From positions 1 through 64,000 of the forward strand of contig CAKSGV010000003.1 in NCBI GenBank assembly GCA_934454845.1: a stretch of 64,000 bases of DNA, read 5' to 3'. The position numbers were made by a program, and so were the translations under genes. Of the stretch, positions 16,455 to 24,492 are shown piece after piece (position 1 is the first letter of the stretch; every line of letters starts with the position of its first letter). Below the pieces are notes generated by a model. It saw only the letters and a program-made list of their open reading frames with translations, did no database searches and had not been told where the DNA came from. The stretch comes from an uncultured Eubacteriales bacterium (lineage in GTDB: Bacteria > Bacillota > Clostridia > Oscillospirales > Acutalibacteraceae).

Positions 16455-16676
16455 ATGAAAAACGATATCAGAAAGGCAAATGAAATCACTATCGAAATGC
16501 GCGTCAACGACATTGTTTACGGCATTATCAGCGATGAACTTGATAATATGATTTGCGACTGTGAGGATCTACCCGAGGAGTTTGAAAAGCTCTATTTTGC
16601 TAAACGCGTACTCTCTGTTCTTGAAAACAGCGATATGCCGATATTCCGATCAGCTTTTGATGCTGACCGAGCATAA
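16455..16676 (+). CDS. Small ICE protein, probably 3'-truncated
   Basis: A 73-codon frame starting at ATG 16455 with GAGGTGAAAGG upstream. Residues 1-60 are a typical small acidic ICE protein (VNDIVYGIISDELDNMI, CDCEDLPEEFEKLYF). The last dozen residues run over DNA that, in another frame, encodes a relaxase tail, so the natural C-terminus was probably cut off by the deletion that brought the relaxase end here. Function unknown. Confidence 0.5.
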   Translation: MKNDIRKANEITIEMRVNDIVYGIISDELDNMICDCEDLPEEFEKLYFAKRVLSVLENSDMPIFRSAFDADRA

Positions 16677-17019
16677 GATTGAAACCAAAGAGCAGCTTTT
16701 AGCGTTTCGTGAAAAAGCAACGGCACAAATCCCGGAAGTAATAAAACTCAGGCAGGATATGCGAAATGCCTTAAAGCGGGCAATTCGTGCCGGCGACGAA
16801 ACAATGATAAGCAAGACAAAATACAACATCGACATTTACTCAAGACAGCTTAAAAAACTGCGTCGTGAGATAAACGCTTGCGACGGTGTTTTAGAGCGTA
16901 TGGACTCGGTACGGGAAAAGCTCATCCGAATCGAGGACGAAAAATTCAGAGGAAAGGATAGGTTAAAGAATGAACACATCAGCAGAAGCGGCAGAACAGG
17001 TAGTACGAATGAGTCTTAA
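16648..17019 (+). pseudogene. C-terminal remnant of a conjugative relaxase
   Basis: The frame from 16648 encodes LLMLTEHKIETKEQLLAFRE followed by a long coiled-coil-like region with KKLRREINACDGVLERMDSV. This is the C-terminal region of clostridial MobA/TrsI-type relaxases, downstream of the catalytic domain. The catalytic part (tyrosine and HxHxH) is absent, so the element cannot nick its own origin with this gene. It overlaps the following pcfB-like start by 50 nt, the native spacing in such elements. Confidence 0.75.
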
Positions 17020-17701
17020 CGGAGCCGAAGCCGCATTAAAAATTACAGGCTCCGCGTCAAAAGAAGTTGCAAAGCTGCTTTTCAAAGCCTTAAAGGATTT
17101 ATCTAAACAAACCAAGAAAACAAAAGGTCAGATGCGGCTTTCCAATCTTGTAAAGTCCGGTAAGAAGCTTGAGATTTATCAGGTGGCGGACGCAAATCTG
17201 AAAAGGTTTTGTGAGCAGGCAAAAAAATACGGTATGATCTATACCGTGCTCAAGGACAGAAACAAAAACGACGGCATCACCGAGGTTACATTAAATTCCG
17301 AAAAAATTACCGTTCGCATCCGTCAGCAGCATAGTGATATGAAATTGCAAATTAAAAAGCATAGAGAGTTTAACAATGGGTTATCCACAAGTGATGAGTA
17401 TAGTGGAAAAATTGATATATTACCCTCTGTTATGAAAATACCTGATATTTCGGATAATGTGATTTTAAAAGGAGTTTTGGTTACAGAAAGACAAATTTTT
17501 TCTTTCGGAAGAAATAGCAGTATTTGCTTTGATGGAAATATGTATCTTGGAATTTGCGATTATGAAGTAGAAATTGAAGTGGACGAAAGAGATACAGAGG
17601 ATGCTTTATCTATAATCAATTATCTAGGTTTGATTCAAAAGCCGATTAAAAGTAAAAGCGAAAGATTTTTTAGAAGGTTGGAGGCGATGAAAAGTGAGTA
17701 A
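16970..17701 (+). CDS. Chimeric ORF: PcfB (DUF3801) N-terminus fused to a CYTH C-terminal domain
   Basis: 243 residues. Residues 1-114 match the PcfB/DUF3801 family of conjugation proteins: EAAEQVVRMSLNGAEAALKI, TKKTKGQMRLSNLVKSGKKL, CEQAKKYGMIYTVLKDRNKN. From residue 115 the text becomes a CYTH (triphosphate tunnel) domain: VRIRQQHSDMKLQIKKHRE, ILKGVLVTERQIF, YLGICDYEVEIEV and SKSERFF. The CYTH N-terminal strand with ExExK is missing. Base composition and codon use turn AT-rich at the join (about 17,312). The fusion is in frame but most likely a deletion product and non-functional as either protein. Confidence 0.75.
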   Translation: MNTSAEAAEQVVRMSLNGAEAALKITGSASKEVAKLLFKALKDLSKQTKKTKGQMRLSNLVKSGKKLEIYQVADANLKRFCEQAKKYGMIYTVLKDRNKNDGITEVTLNSEKITVRIRQQHSDMKLQIKKHREFNNGLSTSDEYSGKIDILPSVMKIPDISDNVILKGVLVTERQIFSFGRNSSICFDGNMYLGICDYEVEIEVDERDTEDALSIINYLGLIQKPIKSKSERFFRRLEAMKSE

Positions 17702-18707
17702 AGTAATGCTTCCTTATGTAGAACCGTTGTATTCTACATATCATTGGTTAGCAAGTGCCGGGATACCGGCAAAACAAAATGATACATCTGATAATTGGTA
17801 TTACAATAATACAGTAGAATGGCGTTGTACGCGAAAGTTTCTGCAGGGATTCACAACTCCGGAAATTAATCTTTCTTGTGGGAGCATATGGAATATGCCT
17901 TTTTTAGATAAAATTGGTGTAAATACACGCTTTGCTCGCAGATGTGCTTTAGATATCATTAAAACAATGATTGATGATGGATTTTATATTGCTTTTAGTG
18001 GAGTGGATGATTATTACGTCAAGGGTAAAAGTTGGTATAAGGAACAGCATTTTAATCATGACGGTTTGATTATAGGATATGATGATGAAAATGGAATGCT
18101 CTCCATTGCTGCTTATGATCAACGCTGGATATTTACTGTATTTGAGACACCACAAGAATGTTTCATTGAAGCTATGACGGTTCTTTGCGATAAAGGTGTG
18201 TATGGGGGACTTTATGCTGTCAAGACAAAAGACGAAGTACAAGAATTGGATGTTCAGACAATCTATAAAGATTTAAAAAAATATTTATCATCAGGGATAG
18301 ATGAGTATACTTTGGATAGTCCCGATGCTGCATGGGGCATAGTTGTTTATGACTATATCTGTATGTACCTTGACAAACTTGCTGATGGAAGCATACCACA
18401 CGAAAGAAGAGACAGAAGGGTATTTCGTTTAATATGGGAACATAAGAAGTGTATGCTTGGAAGAATTAAGGCCGTTGAAAAACAATACGGGTGGGATAAT
18501 GAGCTTAGTTCGGACTACGAAGAAGTTGTTAAACTAGCAGATAAGGCAAGGTTCATATATTCCAAATTCGTTATTAAATACTCCAATTTGCATCTTGAAA
18601 GAATACAGGTACTCTTAATGCAGATGAAGAGTTTGGAGGTGCAAATACTCGGCAAATTGTTGAAAAGCTTTGAGGGAGAATTAAATGTCCAAACATCAGT
18701 TGAGTAA
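17694..18707 (+). CDS. BtrH-like (peptidase C39-fold) protein of a biosynthetic cluster
   Basis: A 337-residue cytoplasmic protein. The N-terminal half carries a Cys near residue 62 (INLSCGSIWNMPF) and FNHDGLIIGYDDENGMLSIA with a His-Asp pair and AAYD, resembling the BtrH N-terminal domain found in natural-product clusters. The C-terminal half is helical. The start GTG 17694 overlaps the chimeric gene by 8 nt and the nitroreductase start lies inside its 3' end, so CYTH, BtrH-like and nitroreductase genes were one operon. Family call is tentative. Confidence 0.4.
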   Translation: MSKVMLPYVEPLYSTYHWLASAGIPAKQNDTSDNWYYNNTVEWRCTRKFLQGFTTPEINLSCGSIWNMPFLDKIGVNTRFARRCALDIIKTMIDDGFYIAFSGVDDYYVKGKSWYKEQHFNHDGLIIGYDDENGMLSIAAYDQRWIFTVFETPQECFIEAMTVLCDKGVYGGLYAVKTKDEVQELDVQTIYKDLKKYLSSGIDEYTLDSPDAAWGIVVYDYICMYLDKLADGSIPHERRDRRVFRLIWEHKKCMLGRIKAVEKQYGWDNELSSDYEEVVKLADKARFIYSKFVIKYSNLHLERIQVLLMQMKSLEVQILGKLLKSFEGELNVQTSVE

Positions 18708-19203
18708 CACGATTAGGAATCGTCGTAGTGTTAGAAGTTATTTTGATATTCATATCCCCGAAGATGATTTGAAAGATATACTTGAGTCTGGTTTATATGC
18801 ACCGTCAGGAAAAAGTAGACAGCCTTGGAGATTTGTAATCATTAATAATTCTGAAATAATAAAGACGATAGCCAAAACAACGGTTTATAGCAGATTTGTT
18901 CGTAACGCACCGATCTTGGTTTTGGTTTTTGCAAGTACTAATGCGGAATATTCTCTTGAAAAAGATATGATAAGCATAGGGGCCTGTCTCCAAAATATAT
19001 TGCTTACTGCAACTGAGAAGGGATATGGCAGTTGTATAATAGGTGAGCTATATAATAGATCAGAAATACTGGGTGGGTATGTGGACTTTAATATAAACGA
19101 CTATTTGCTGGTATGTGGAATTGTTATTGGAGTTACAAAATTGATTTCAAAGCAGCGGTCAGAGTTTAAACTGAAGGATTTTATACTAAATATCGTTGAC
19201 TAA
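18685..19203 (+). CDS. Nitroreductase family FMN oxidoreductase
   Basis: A 172-residue nitroreductase: RNRRSVRSYFDIHIPEDDL at the N-terminus with the FMN-binding RRSxR, then APSGKSRQPWRFVIINN, and ISIGACLQNILLTATEKGYG in the middle. Such enzymes reduce nitro compounds, quinones or enones with NAD(P)H. It overlaps the BtrH-like gene by 23 nt, hinting at a tailoring role in a truncated pathway rather than general metabolism. A terminator follows. Confidence 0.88.
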   Translation: MSKHQLSNTIRNRRSVRSYFDIHIPEDDLKDILESGLYAPSGKSRQPWRFVIINNSEIIKTIAKTTVYSRFVRNAPILVLVFASTNAEYSLEKDMISIGACLQNILLTATEKGYGSCIIGELYNRSEILGGYVDFNINDYLLVCGIVIGVTKLISKQRSEFKLKDFILNIVD

Positions 19204-19209
19204 TAAAAC

Positions 19210-19245
19210 AGATTGCAACAATAAAATGCTGCAATCTATTTTATT
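19210..19245 (+). terminator. Terminator after the nitroreductase gene
   Basis: AGATTGCA (19210-19217) pairs with TGCAATCT (19230-19237) followed by ATTTTATTAT; the flanking AATAAAAC and ATTTTATT extend the stem. Confidence 0.7.
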
Positions 19246-19388
19246 ATCTGATTATAAATAAGTTTTATCTGCCGTTAAATTTTAGCAGAAATTTGGTTGA
19301 ATGAAAGAATGGTATGCATTATAATTGTATTCAGAAATTTCAAAATGAAAAGAGAGGTTGAAAATATGATGTTGGGAAAGTAGCCCCG

Positions 19389-20252
19389 GTGCAATGTATA
19401 AAAAATGATATGCTTAAAGATATTGAAATAAAAGATCATTGTTTTTTGCTGTTAATTATCCATGAGGGAACCGCATATTTTCAGATTGGAGATATGGCAT
19501 TTGAAGCGGTTGGTCCCTGTTTTGTGTGCTTTGATGAGCGAGAACAGCTGAAGCTTGTTAAAAAACGAGGATTGAAATGTGATGCAATCTATTTTCATCC
19601 AATGTTTTTAAACATCAATATGACTTTTCAATTGGTTCATAGCGGTAGCTATGAGCAGGTGGCAACAAGTCATGACTTGTTTTTACTTAAGCCATTTACT
19701 GATGAAAAAAGATTTGTTTTCCCTTTGTTTGAAGAATATACCGATAACCTTAATCGCTTATTTCTTCGGTTAGAAAACGAACTCAAAGAACAGAATGATT
19801 GGTATTGGTCGTGTAGGAGCCGCTCTTACTTTATGGAAATTATTCTTATGCTTGAAAGGGCATATGGACTAATTGGACAAGACGATTCGGGTATAACCAT
19901 TAATAAAATTAAAAATCCACATTTGAAGAACGCAGTTATTTTTATTGAAAGTCATTATCCGGAAAGCATTACTTTAGAAAGTATAACAAAAGCTGCATCT
20001 ATGAATCATTCTACATTAACTCAATTATTTAAAAAGGAGTTGTATATGACACCAGTTGAGTATTTATGGCAATATAGAATAACTGTTGCTAAAAAACATT
20101 TGGAATTTACAAACCTGCCGATAAAGGATATATCCATTAGATGTGGTTTTAAGACAATCCAACATTTTAGCAGAAAGTTTGAGGCATTTACCAATAACTC
20201 TCCGACAGCTTTTAGAGATATGGCTGTTGCCGAACGAAAGGCTGCATTTTAA
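19389..20252 (+). CDS. AraC family transcriptional regulator (start uncertain)
   Basis: 287 residues from GTG 19389. The N-terminal part is a cupin-like sensor (LIIHEGTAYFQIGDMAFEAV) and the C-terminal 100 residues are a double helix-turn-helix: SITLESITKAASMNHSTLTQ, then LPIKDISIRCGFKTIQHFSR. The GTG has no ribosome site. AGAGAGG lies 8 nt before ATG 19366, but that ATG reads MMLGK and stops at TAG 19381. A one-base shift near 19381 would join them, so the gene may be slightly broken at its start or really begin at GTG. Target unknown. Confidence 0.75.
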   Translation: MQCIKNDMLKDIEIKDHCFLLLIIHEGTAYFQIGDMAFEAVGPCFVCFDEREQLKLVKKRGLKCDAIYFHPMFLNINMTFQLVHSGSYEQVATSHDLFLLKPFTDEKRFVFPLFEEYTDNLNRLFLRLENELKEQNDWYWSCRSRSYFMEIILMLERAYGLIGQDDSGITINKIKNPHLKNAVIFIESHYPESITLESITKAASMNHSTLTQLFKKELYMTPVEYLWQYRITVAKKHLEFTNLPIKDISIRCGFKTIQHFSRKFEAFTNNSPTAFRDMAVAERKAAF

Positions 20253-20289
20253 ATGTATTGTGATTTTGCATTTTGTGAAAGCACCATTT

Positions 20290-20324
20290 GAGACCTGATT
20301 TTACCGAAAACAGGTCTCTTTTTA
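20290..20324 (+). terminator. Terminator after the AraC gene
   Basis: GAGACCTG (20290-20297) pairs with CAGGTCTC (20311-20318), followed by TTTTTAT. The rest of the gene-free stretch up to the XRE promoter (20,325-20,520) shows nothing I can name. Confidence 0.8.
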
Positions 20325-20521
20325 TAGCTGTATTCAAGGTGCGTGGAAAAGTGTTGATGATAAATCATGTTTTAAGAAAAATTATATTTTTTGAAGCATG
20401 TTATATTAAGACCGAATATTATAACTGTTATCCAGAGAAAAGAGTAATGCTCAATAATAATCATTTTGTTATCTGAGTTTAAGGACTTGTTATCTTACAA
20501 CAATAATTGAAGTATCTTTCC

Positions 20522-20586
20522 TTGAAAGTTTTTTTATACCCATTTATAATTTTAACATAATCAAGATAAAAAACTTTGTAATCAGG
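20522..20586 (+). promoter_or_regulatory. Promoter and possible operator of the XRE gene
   Basis: TTGAAA (20522-20527) and TATAAT (20545-20550) are separated by 17 bp. AAAGTTTTTTTAT inside the promoter is mirrored by ATAAAAAACTTT downstream of the -10 box, an inverted repeat that could be the operator for autoregulation. AGGTGA precedes the ATG. Confidence 0.6.
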
Positions 20587-20592
20587 TGAAGT

Positions 20593-20943
20593 ATGAACAG
20601 TAATGATATTTATAAAAAAATTGGGAGAAGATTGAAGCAAAACAGAGAAAGATTAAATCTTACACAAGTTGAGTTAGCTAAACTTGTAGGCACATCGGTT
20701 ACATATATCTCATCGGTAGAGCGCGGATTATCGTTCCCACGGGGTGATAAGTTGGTTGCTATACTTAATGCTTTGAATGCAACTGCCGATTCGGTCTTCT
20801 GTGATGTGGTTAAAGCTTCCGCGCAGTATAGAGTTTGTGTCCTTTATGATATGCTCTTAGGACTCTCTGGAAGTGAGAAAAATCGTATTTTGGAGACGGT
20901 TGATTTTCTTATTCGACAATCGAAAAAAGAAAGTAACGAGTGA
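20593..20943 (+). CDS. XRE family helix-turn-helix regulator
   Basis: A 116-residue DNA-binding protein. Residues 8-62 form the classic HTH_3 domain: IGRRLKQNRERLNLTQVELA, then KLVGTSVTYISSVERGLSFP. The C-terminal 45 residues are helical and may dimerise. It has its own promoter. Such small regulators control mobile-element or cluster genes; the adjacent DUF1273 gene is dead, so its targets here are unclear. Confidence 0.9.
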   Translation: MNSNDIYKKIGRRLKQNRERLNLTQVELAKLVGTSVTYISSVERGLSFPRGDKLVAILNALNATADSVFCDVVKASAQYRVCVLYDMLLGLSGSEKNRILETVDFLIRQSKKESNE

Positions 20944-21049
20944 TTCACAAAACTGTGTTAAAACGCAATTTTTGCCATATTTAGTGTAATGCAAAAATTT
21001 TTCTAATATATAAAGAATACAATAATGTTACCTTTTATTAGTGAGTGCG

Positions 21050-21567
21050 GTATGCAGTGCGTAAACTTATGTTTCAAACGGATATCATTCACAGGAATGG
21101 GGATATGATGAAAACATAATGCAATGTGAAGGGTTGAAAAAAGGGTTTAAAGAATTGATTATGGAATTTACAGAGAAAAAAGTGTAATACATTTCATTCC
21201 CGGAGTGGCATTAGGCGTAGATACATATGCGGCAAACATCGTATTGAACTTGAAAGCACATTATCCAGGCATAACTTTGAAGTGCGCTATCCCTTGTGAA
21301 ACTCAAGCGGTTAAATGAAATGAAAGGGATAGAGATATTTATTATGATCTGCTTGCAAAAGGTGATAAGGAAACTTTGTTGCAGCAAAATTATACTTCCG
21401 ACTGTATGCAGAAAAGGAACGAATACATGGTAAATAACTCTGATTATGTTATTGCTGTTTGGAATGGAAAACCAAGTGGTACGGGAAATACAGTTGAGTA
21501 TGCTAAAAAGAAAAATAAGGTAGTTCTTTTAGTTGATCCTCAAATATTAAAAATTGAGGAATATTAA
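21050..21567 (+). pseudogene. Decayed DUF1273/YoqJ-type (SLOG superfamily) gene
   Basis: Three frames together spell a DUF1273 protein: WGYDENIMQCEGLKKGFKEL from 21098, then in another frame FIPGVALGVDTYAANIVLNL and CAIPCETQ, and lastly from 21376 the C-terminal part YTSDCMQKRNEYMVNNSDYV, IAVWNGKPSGTGNTVEYAK. Stop codons (for example at 21187 and 21316) and frameshifts separate them. Intact members are nucleotide-binding Rossmann proteins common on plasmids and ICEs. No functional product is expected. Confidence 0.85.
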
Positions 21568-21614
21568 GACTTAAATAAATTTAGTCTTTTACAATAGAAA
21601 TTAGTGTGTTTTAA

Positions 21615-21646
21615 AGCAGCAGGTTTCGAGCCTGCTGCTTCTTTGT
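21615..21646 (+). terminator. Terminator after the decayed DUF1273 gene
   Basis: AGCAGCAGG (21615-21623) pairs with CCTGCTGCT (21631-21639), followed by TCTTTG. Confidence 0.7.
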
Positions 21647-21793
21647 GCTGATTGGAAACAGCAAAATTGTCTATGGATAAATTTCTTTTATCTGCTCATA
21701 AGAACTTGACTTATTTTTATTGTTATTAGCTTGGATTTAGTTTATACTTTCTATGTAAAAATAAGTTGAATTTTGTCTAGGAATGGCGATGTT

Positions 21794-22504
21794 ATGTTTT
21801 TGAGGAATTTTACCATTTGTATTCCAAAGGTTGAGAAGTCATATATAACAAATATTCCTGTAATCAAAGCATTAAACAATAATTGCTTTGAATTTCGAAA
21901 CCCAGTAACTTTTTTTGTTGGAGAAAATGGAAGTGGAAAATCAACACTGATAGAAGCTTTAGCAATATGTTTGGGTATGAACGCCGAAGGGGGGTCGCGA
22001 AATTTTAATTTCTCTACAAAATCTACTGAATCCAATCTATGTGATTACATAAAAATCGCGAGATCAGCATTTGAAAAAGACAGTTATTTTTTACGAGCGG
22101 AAAGTTTTTTTAATGTAGCTTCAAATATAGATACTTTACGGCTTAATTTGAACTACTATGGAGGGCGTTCATTACATCAACAATCACATGGGGAAAGTTT
22201 TATTTCGCTAATTGAGAATAGATTTAAAGGGGAAGGACTTTATCTGTTAGATGAACCTGAGGCGGCATTATCGCCAACACGGCAAATGTCTTTGTTGAAA
22301 TATATTGATCAACTTGTGATGTGGAATTCTCAATTAATAATTTCAACACATTCGCCGATTGTTTTGGCATATCCTGATGCGGATATATATGAGATTTCAC
22401 AAGACGGAATCCAAAAAAAGCAATATGTGGATACAAATACATTTCTAGTAATGAAACAGTTTCTTGATTCACCTGAGCGAATGATTAAACATTTGCTTAA
22501 ATAA
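21794..22504 (+). CDS. AAA family ATPase (RecF/ABC-like predicted ATPase)
   Basis: A 236-residue SMC/ABC-like ATPase: Walker A FVGENGSGKSTLIEALAI near residue 40, signature-like HGESFISLI, Walker B GLYLLDEPEAALSP and the His switch IISTHSPIVLAYP. Related to COG3910 predicted ATPases often found alone next to mobile genes. The start ATG 21794 is chosen; a TTG seven codons upstream is an alternative, and the ribosome site is weak (AGGAATGG). It precedes the RiPP genes on the same strand with a 28-nt gap, so it may be co-transcribed, but a role in the pathway is unproven. Confidence 0.8.
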   Translation: MFLRNFTICIPKVEKSYITNIPVIKALNNNCFEFRNPVTFFVGENGSGKSTLIEALAICLGMNAEGGSRNFNFSTKSTESNLCDYIKIARSAFEKDSYFLRAESFFNVASNIDTLRLNLNYYGGRSLHQQSHGESFISLIENRFKGEGLYLLDEPEAALSPTRQMSLLKYIDQLVMWNSQLIISTHSPIVLAYPDADIYEISQDGIQKKQYVDTNTFLVMKQFLDSPERMIKHLLK

Positions 22505-22532
22505 ACGATGATATGATTTTAAGGGAGAAGTT

Positions 22533-23558
22533 ATGTATAATAATACAGTTAAATGTTTATATCAGGACGATAGTTTAGAACTAATAATTAACAACAAAAA
22601 TAAACAGGTTCTTTTGTTAGAACGTTCTTTTAGTGAATGTGTTCGTTCTTCTAACGATTTTTTCGAATTGAGGCGAATTTGTAAAATTGATAACAATAAT
22701 GCTGTAAATTTTGAAAATACTTTTCAATATTTAGTTTCTAATGGGTTTATTGATTCTGCATATCATGAAAATTTTGAGAAAAAGTTTTATCAGTGGCAAG
22801 ATTATACTAAGAACTTGATTACAAATATTTCAAATATTGAAACACTTTGCAGATGTGTTTTAAACGAGGGCTTGTTGGTTAGCAAACTCACTATAGTTAT
22901 AGGAAAATCGTTTAAATTGGAAAATCAAAAAAGAAAAATCAAGGAAAAAATATGTGAAATTCGCAAACACATTGGAAAATTAACTTTCATTATTAATGCC
23001 GACAAATCACAGCTTTGCGAACAATTTGAGATAGTCGATGCATTATATAATCTCGTTGATGAGTTTGTTGTTTGTATGTCGGAAACGATAGAACCCAGTA
23101 GCTTTTGTGAATTAATAGAAAATGATAATAATAAGAAAATTAATTTCCAAATATATATAAAGGAATATTTGGAGTATAGAAACATATTTGAATACTTTTA
23201 TTCATTGAAAAAAAATATTATTCATTCTTCAAAGATATATTGTTATTTGTTTTCCTTTGAAGGTGATCAACATTATGATGCAAATGAGATTGTCTGCTTG
23301 TTAAACAACAATATTTCTTGCCTTTCTTCAATATCACAAATTGATGGAGAAATGCAGTGTGATGTTGTTCCATATACAATAAATGATTATAGTATTGATT
23401 TGTTGTTTGTTGGGGATGCATTTTTACAAGAAAGTCACATTAAAAAATGCACTCAAAAATGTTGCTATACAGATTTCTGTCCGTATACTTCAAACGAAAA
23501 ATCTTGTCATTATAAAAAAATGTTGACAGAGACATTAGGAATAGTTGTGGACAACTAA
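22533..23558 (+). CDS. RiPP-cluster protein resembling a radical SAM/SPASM partner without the CxxxCxxC motif
   Basis: 341 residues, soluble. The first 80 residues could be a winged-helix peptide-recognition domain (LLLERSFSECVRSSNDFFEL then FENTFQYLVSNGFID). The middle has alternating strands and helices, like a TIM barrel (KLTIVIGKSF, KLTFIINADKSQLC, VDEFVVCMS). The end carries a Cys cluster KKCTQKCCYTDFCPY followed by SCHYKKM, reminiscent of a SPASM domain. There is no CxxxCxxC, so it cannot bind the radical SAM cluster in the usual way. The start ATG 22533 has AGGGAGAAG upstream. It is the first gene of the core cluster. A scaffold or leader-binding partner of the maturase at 26706 is my best guess. 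Confidence 0.5.
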   Translation: MYNNTVKCLYQDDSLELIINNKNKQVLLLERSFSECVRSSNDFFELRRICKIDNNNAVNFENTFQYLVSNGFIDSAYHENFEKKFYQWQDYTKNLITNISNIETLCRCVLNEGLLVSKLTIVIGKSFKLENQKRKIKEKICEIRKHIGKLTFIINADKSQLCEQFEIVDALYNLVDEFVVCMSETIEPSSFCELIENDNNKKINFQIYIKEYLEYRNIFEYFYSLKKNIIHSSKIYCYLFSFEGDQHYDANEIVCLLNNNISCLSSISQIDGEMQCDVVPYTINDYSIDLLFVGDAFLQESHIKKCTQKCCYTDFCPYTSNEKSCHYKKMLTETLGIVVDN

Positions 23559-23574
23559 ATTGTGGAGAGATTTT

Positions 23575-24492
23575 ATGTTTAGTTTATTTATAAAGATACA
23601 TCATAGAATATTTAAAATAACAACAAATTCTTTATATGTTTATAATATTTTGAAAATGGAGTTATTATTTGAAAAAGATTGTTTTGAATATGAAAAAGAA
23701 ATAGTAATAAAATATATTCCATTAGAACAACTGTATCAGAAGCATATACATGACGAGCGAATTCATACTTATCATGAACCTATTATTCTTACTAAACGAC
23801 AGGTATCCACAATGATAATTACATCTGTGTCAGATGTGTATTCTATAAGAGCATTTATAACTCGCGAAATTTTAGAATACCTGTATTCGTTGGGAAATTA
23901 TTTAGCATTACATTCGTCAGTTGTTGTAACAGAGAATAATAAAGGAATATTATTCTCTGGTGAAAAAAACTCCGGAAAAAGTTCAATGTCTTTAGCGAGC
24001 ACACTTTGTTCGAATGCTGGATTAGTATCTGATGATATTACGATACTATATATAGAAGATAATAAAATAGTGACCGAAGGAATTTTCAAAGGAATCAATG
24101 CTGATGATCAAACCGCAAATATATTAAAAACAGGAATAGGCAAATCGACTAATTTGCCTGCAGTTAAAGAAAGATATATAATTAACGAAATGTTTTATAA
24201 AAAACACGCACAAATAACTGTGGCCTGCTTTTCTTGCGTGGCAAAAACAACAAAATCTGTGTGTATAAAAAGAATCAACAAAAAAACATTTTATGATGAG
24301 TTTCAAGCAAATTTAATCCGAACTTTTTTTGGGCAAAGAATGGAAATAGAACCATATTTTCTGTTGGACATGATGGATATAATGTTTTCAAGCACGGATA
24401 TTTATAAAGTTAAGTTGAAAGATCACATTATAGATTCTCATTACGAGTTAAAAGAATTGATATATAAAAGAAAGAGGAAGAACAAATGTTAA
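23575..24492 (+). CDS. HPr kinase-like protein of the RiPP cluster
   Basis: A 305-residue HprK-fold protein: ALHSSVVVTENNKGILFSGE leads into the P-loop GEKNSGKS (residues 129-136), and NAGLVSDDITIL supplies the Asp pair after it. Stand-alone HprK homologues occur in lasso and other peptide clusters, where some phosphorylate the peptide C-terminus. The start ATG 23575 follows GGAGAG by 5 nt; the frame extends 30 nt upstream over the previous stop. It overlaps the protease gene by 7 nt. Kinase activity on the precursor tails is inference. Confidence 0.7.
   Translation: MFSLFIKIHHRIFKITTNSLYVYNILKMELLFEKDCFEYEKEIVIKYIPLEQLYQKHIHDERIHTYHEPIILTKRQVSTMIITSVSDVYSIRAFITREILEYLYSLGNYLALHSSVVVTENNKGILFSGEKNSGKSSMSLASTLCSNAGLVSDDITILYIEDNKIVTEGIFKGINADDQTANILKTGIGKSTNLPAVKERYIINEMFYKKHAQITVACFSCVAKTTKSVCIKRINKKTFYDEFQANLIRTFFGQRMEIEPYFLLDMMDIMFSSTDIYKVKLKDHIIDSHYELKELIYKRKRKNKC

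Noticed and set aside
838..17312. Integrase, origin of transfer and element ends
   Set aside because: No tyrosine or serine recombinase gene or convincing attachment-site pair is visible, so the element borders are given only as approximate.
20288..20476. 62-codon plus-strand frame in the gap before the XRE gene
   Set aside because: It starts inside the terminator hairpin and has no ribosome site or recognisable sequence.
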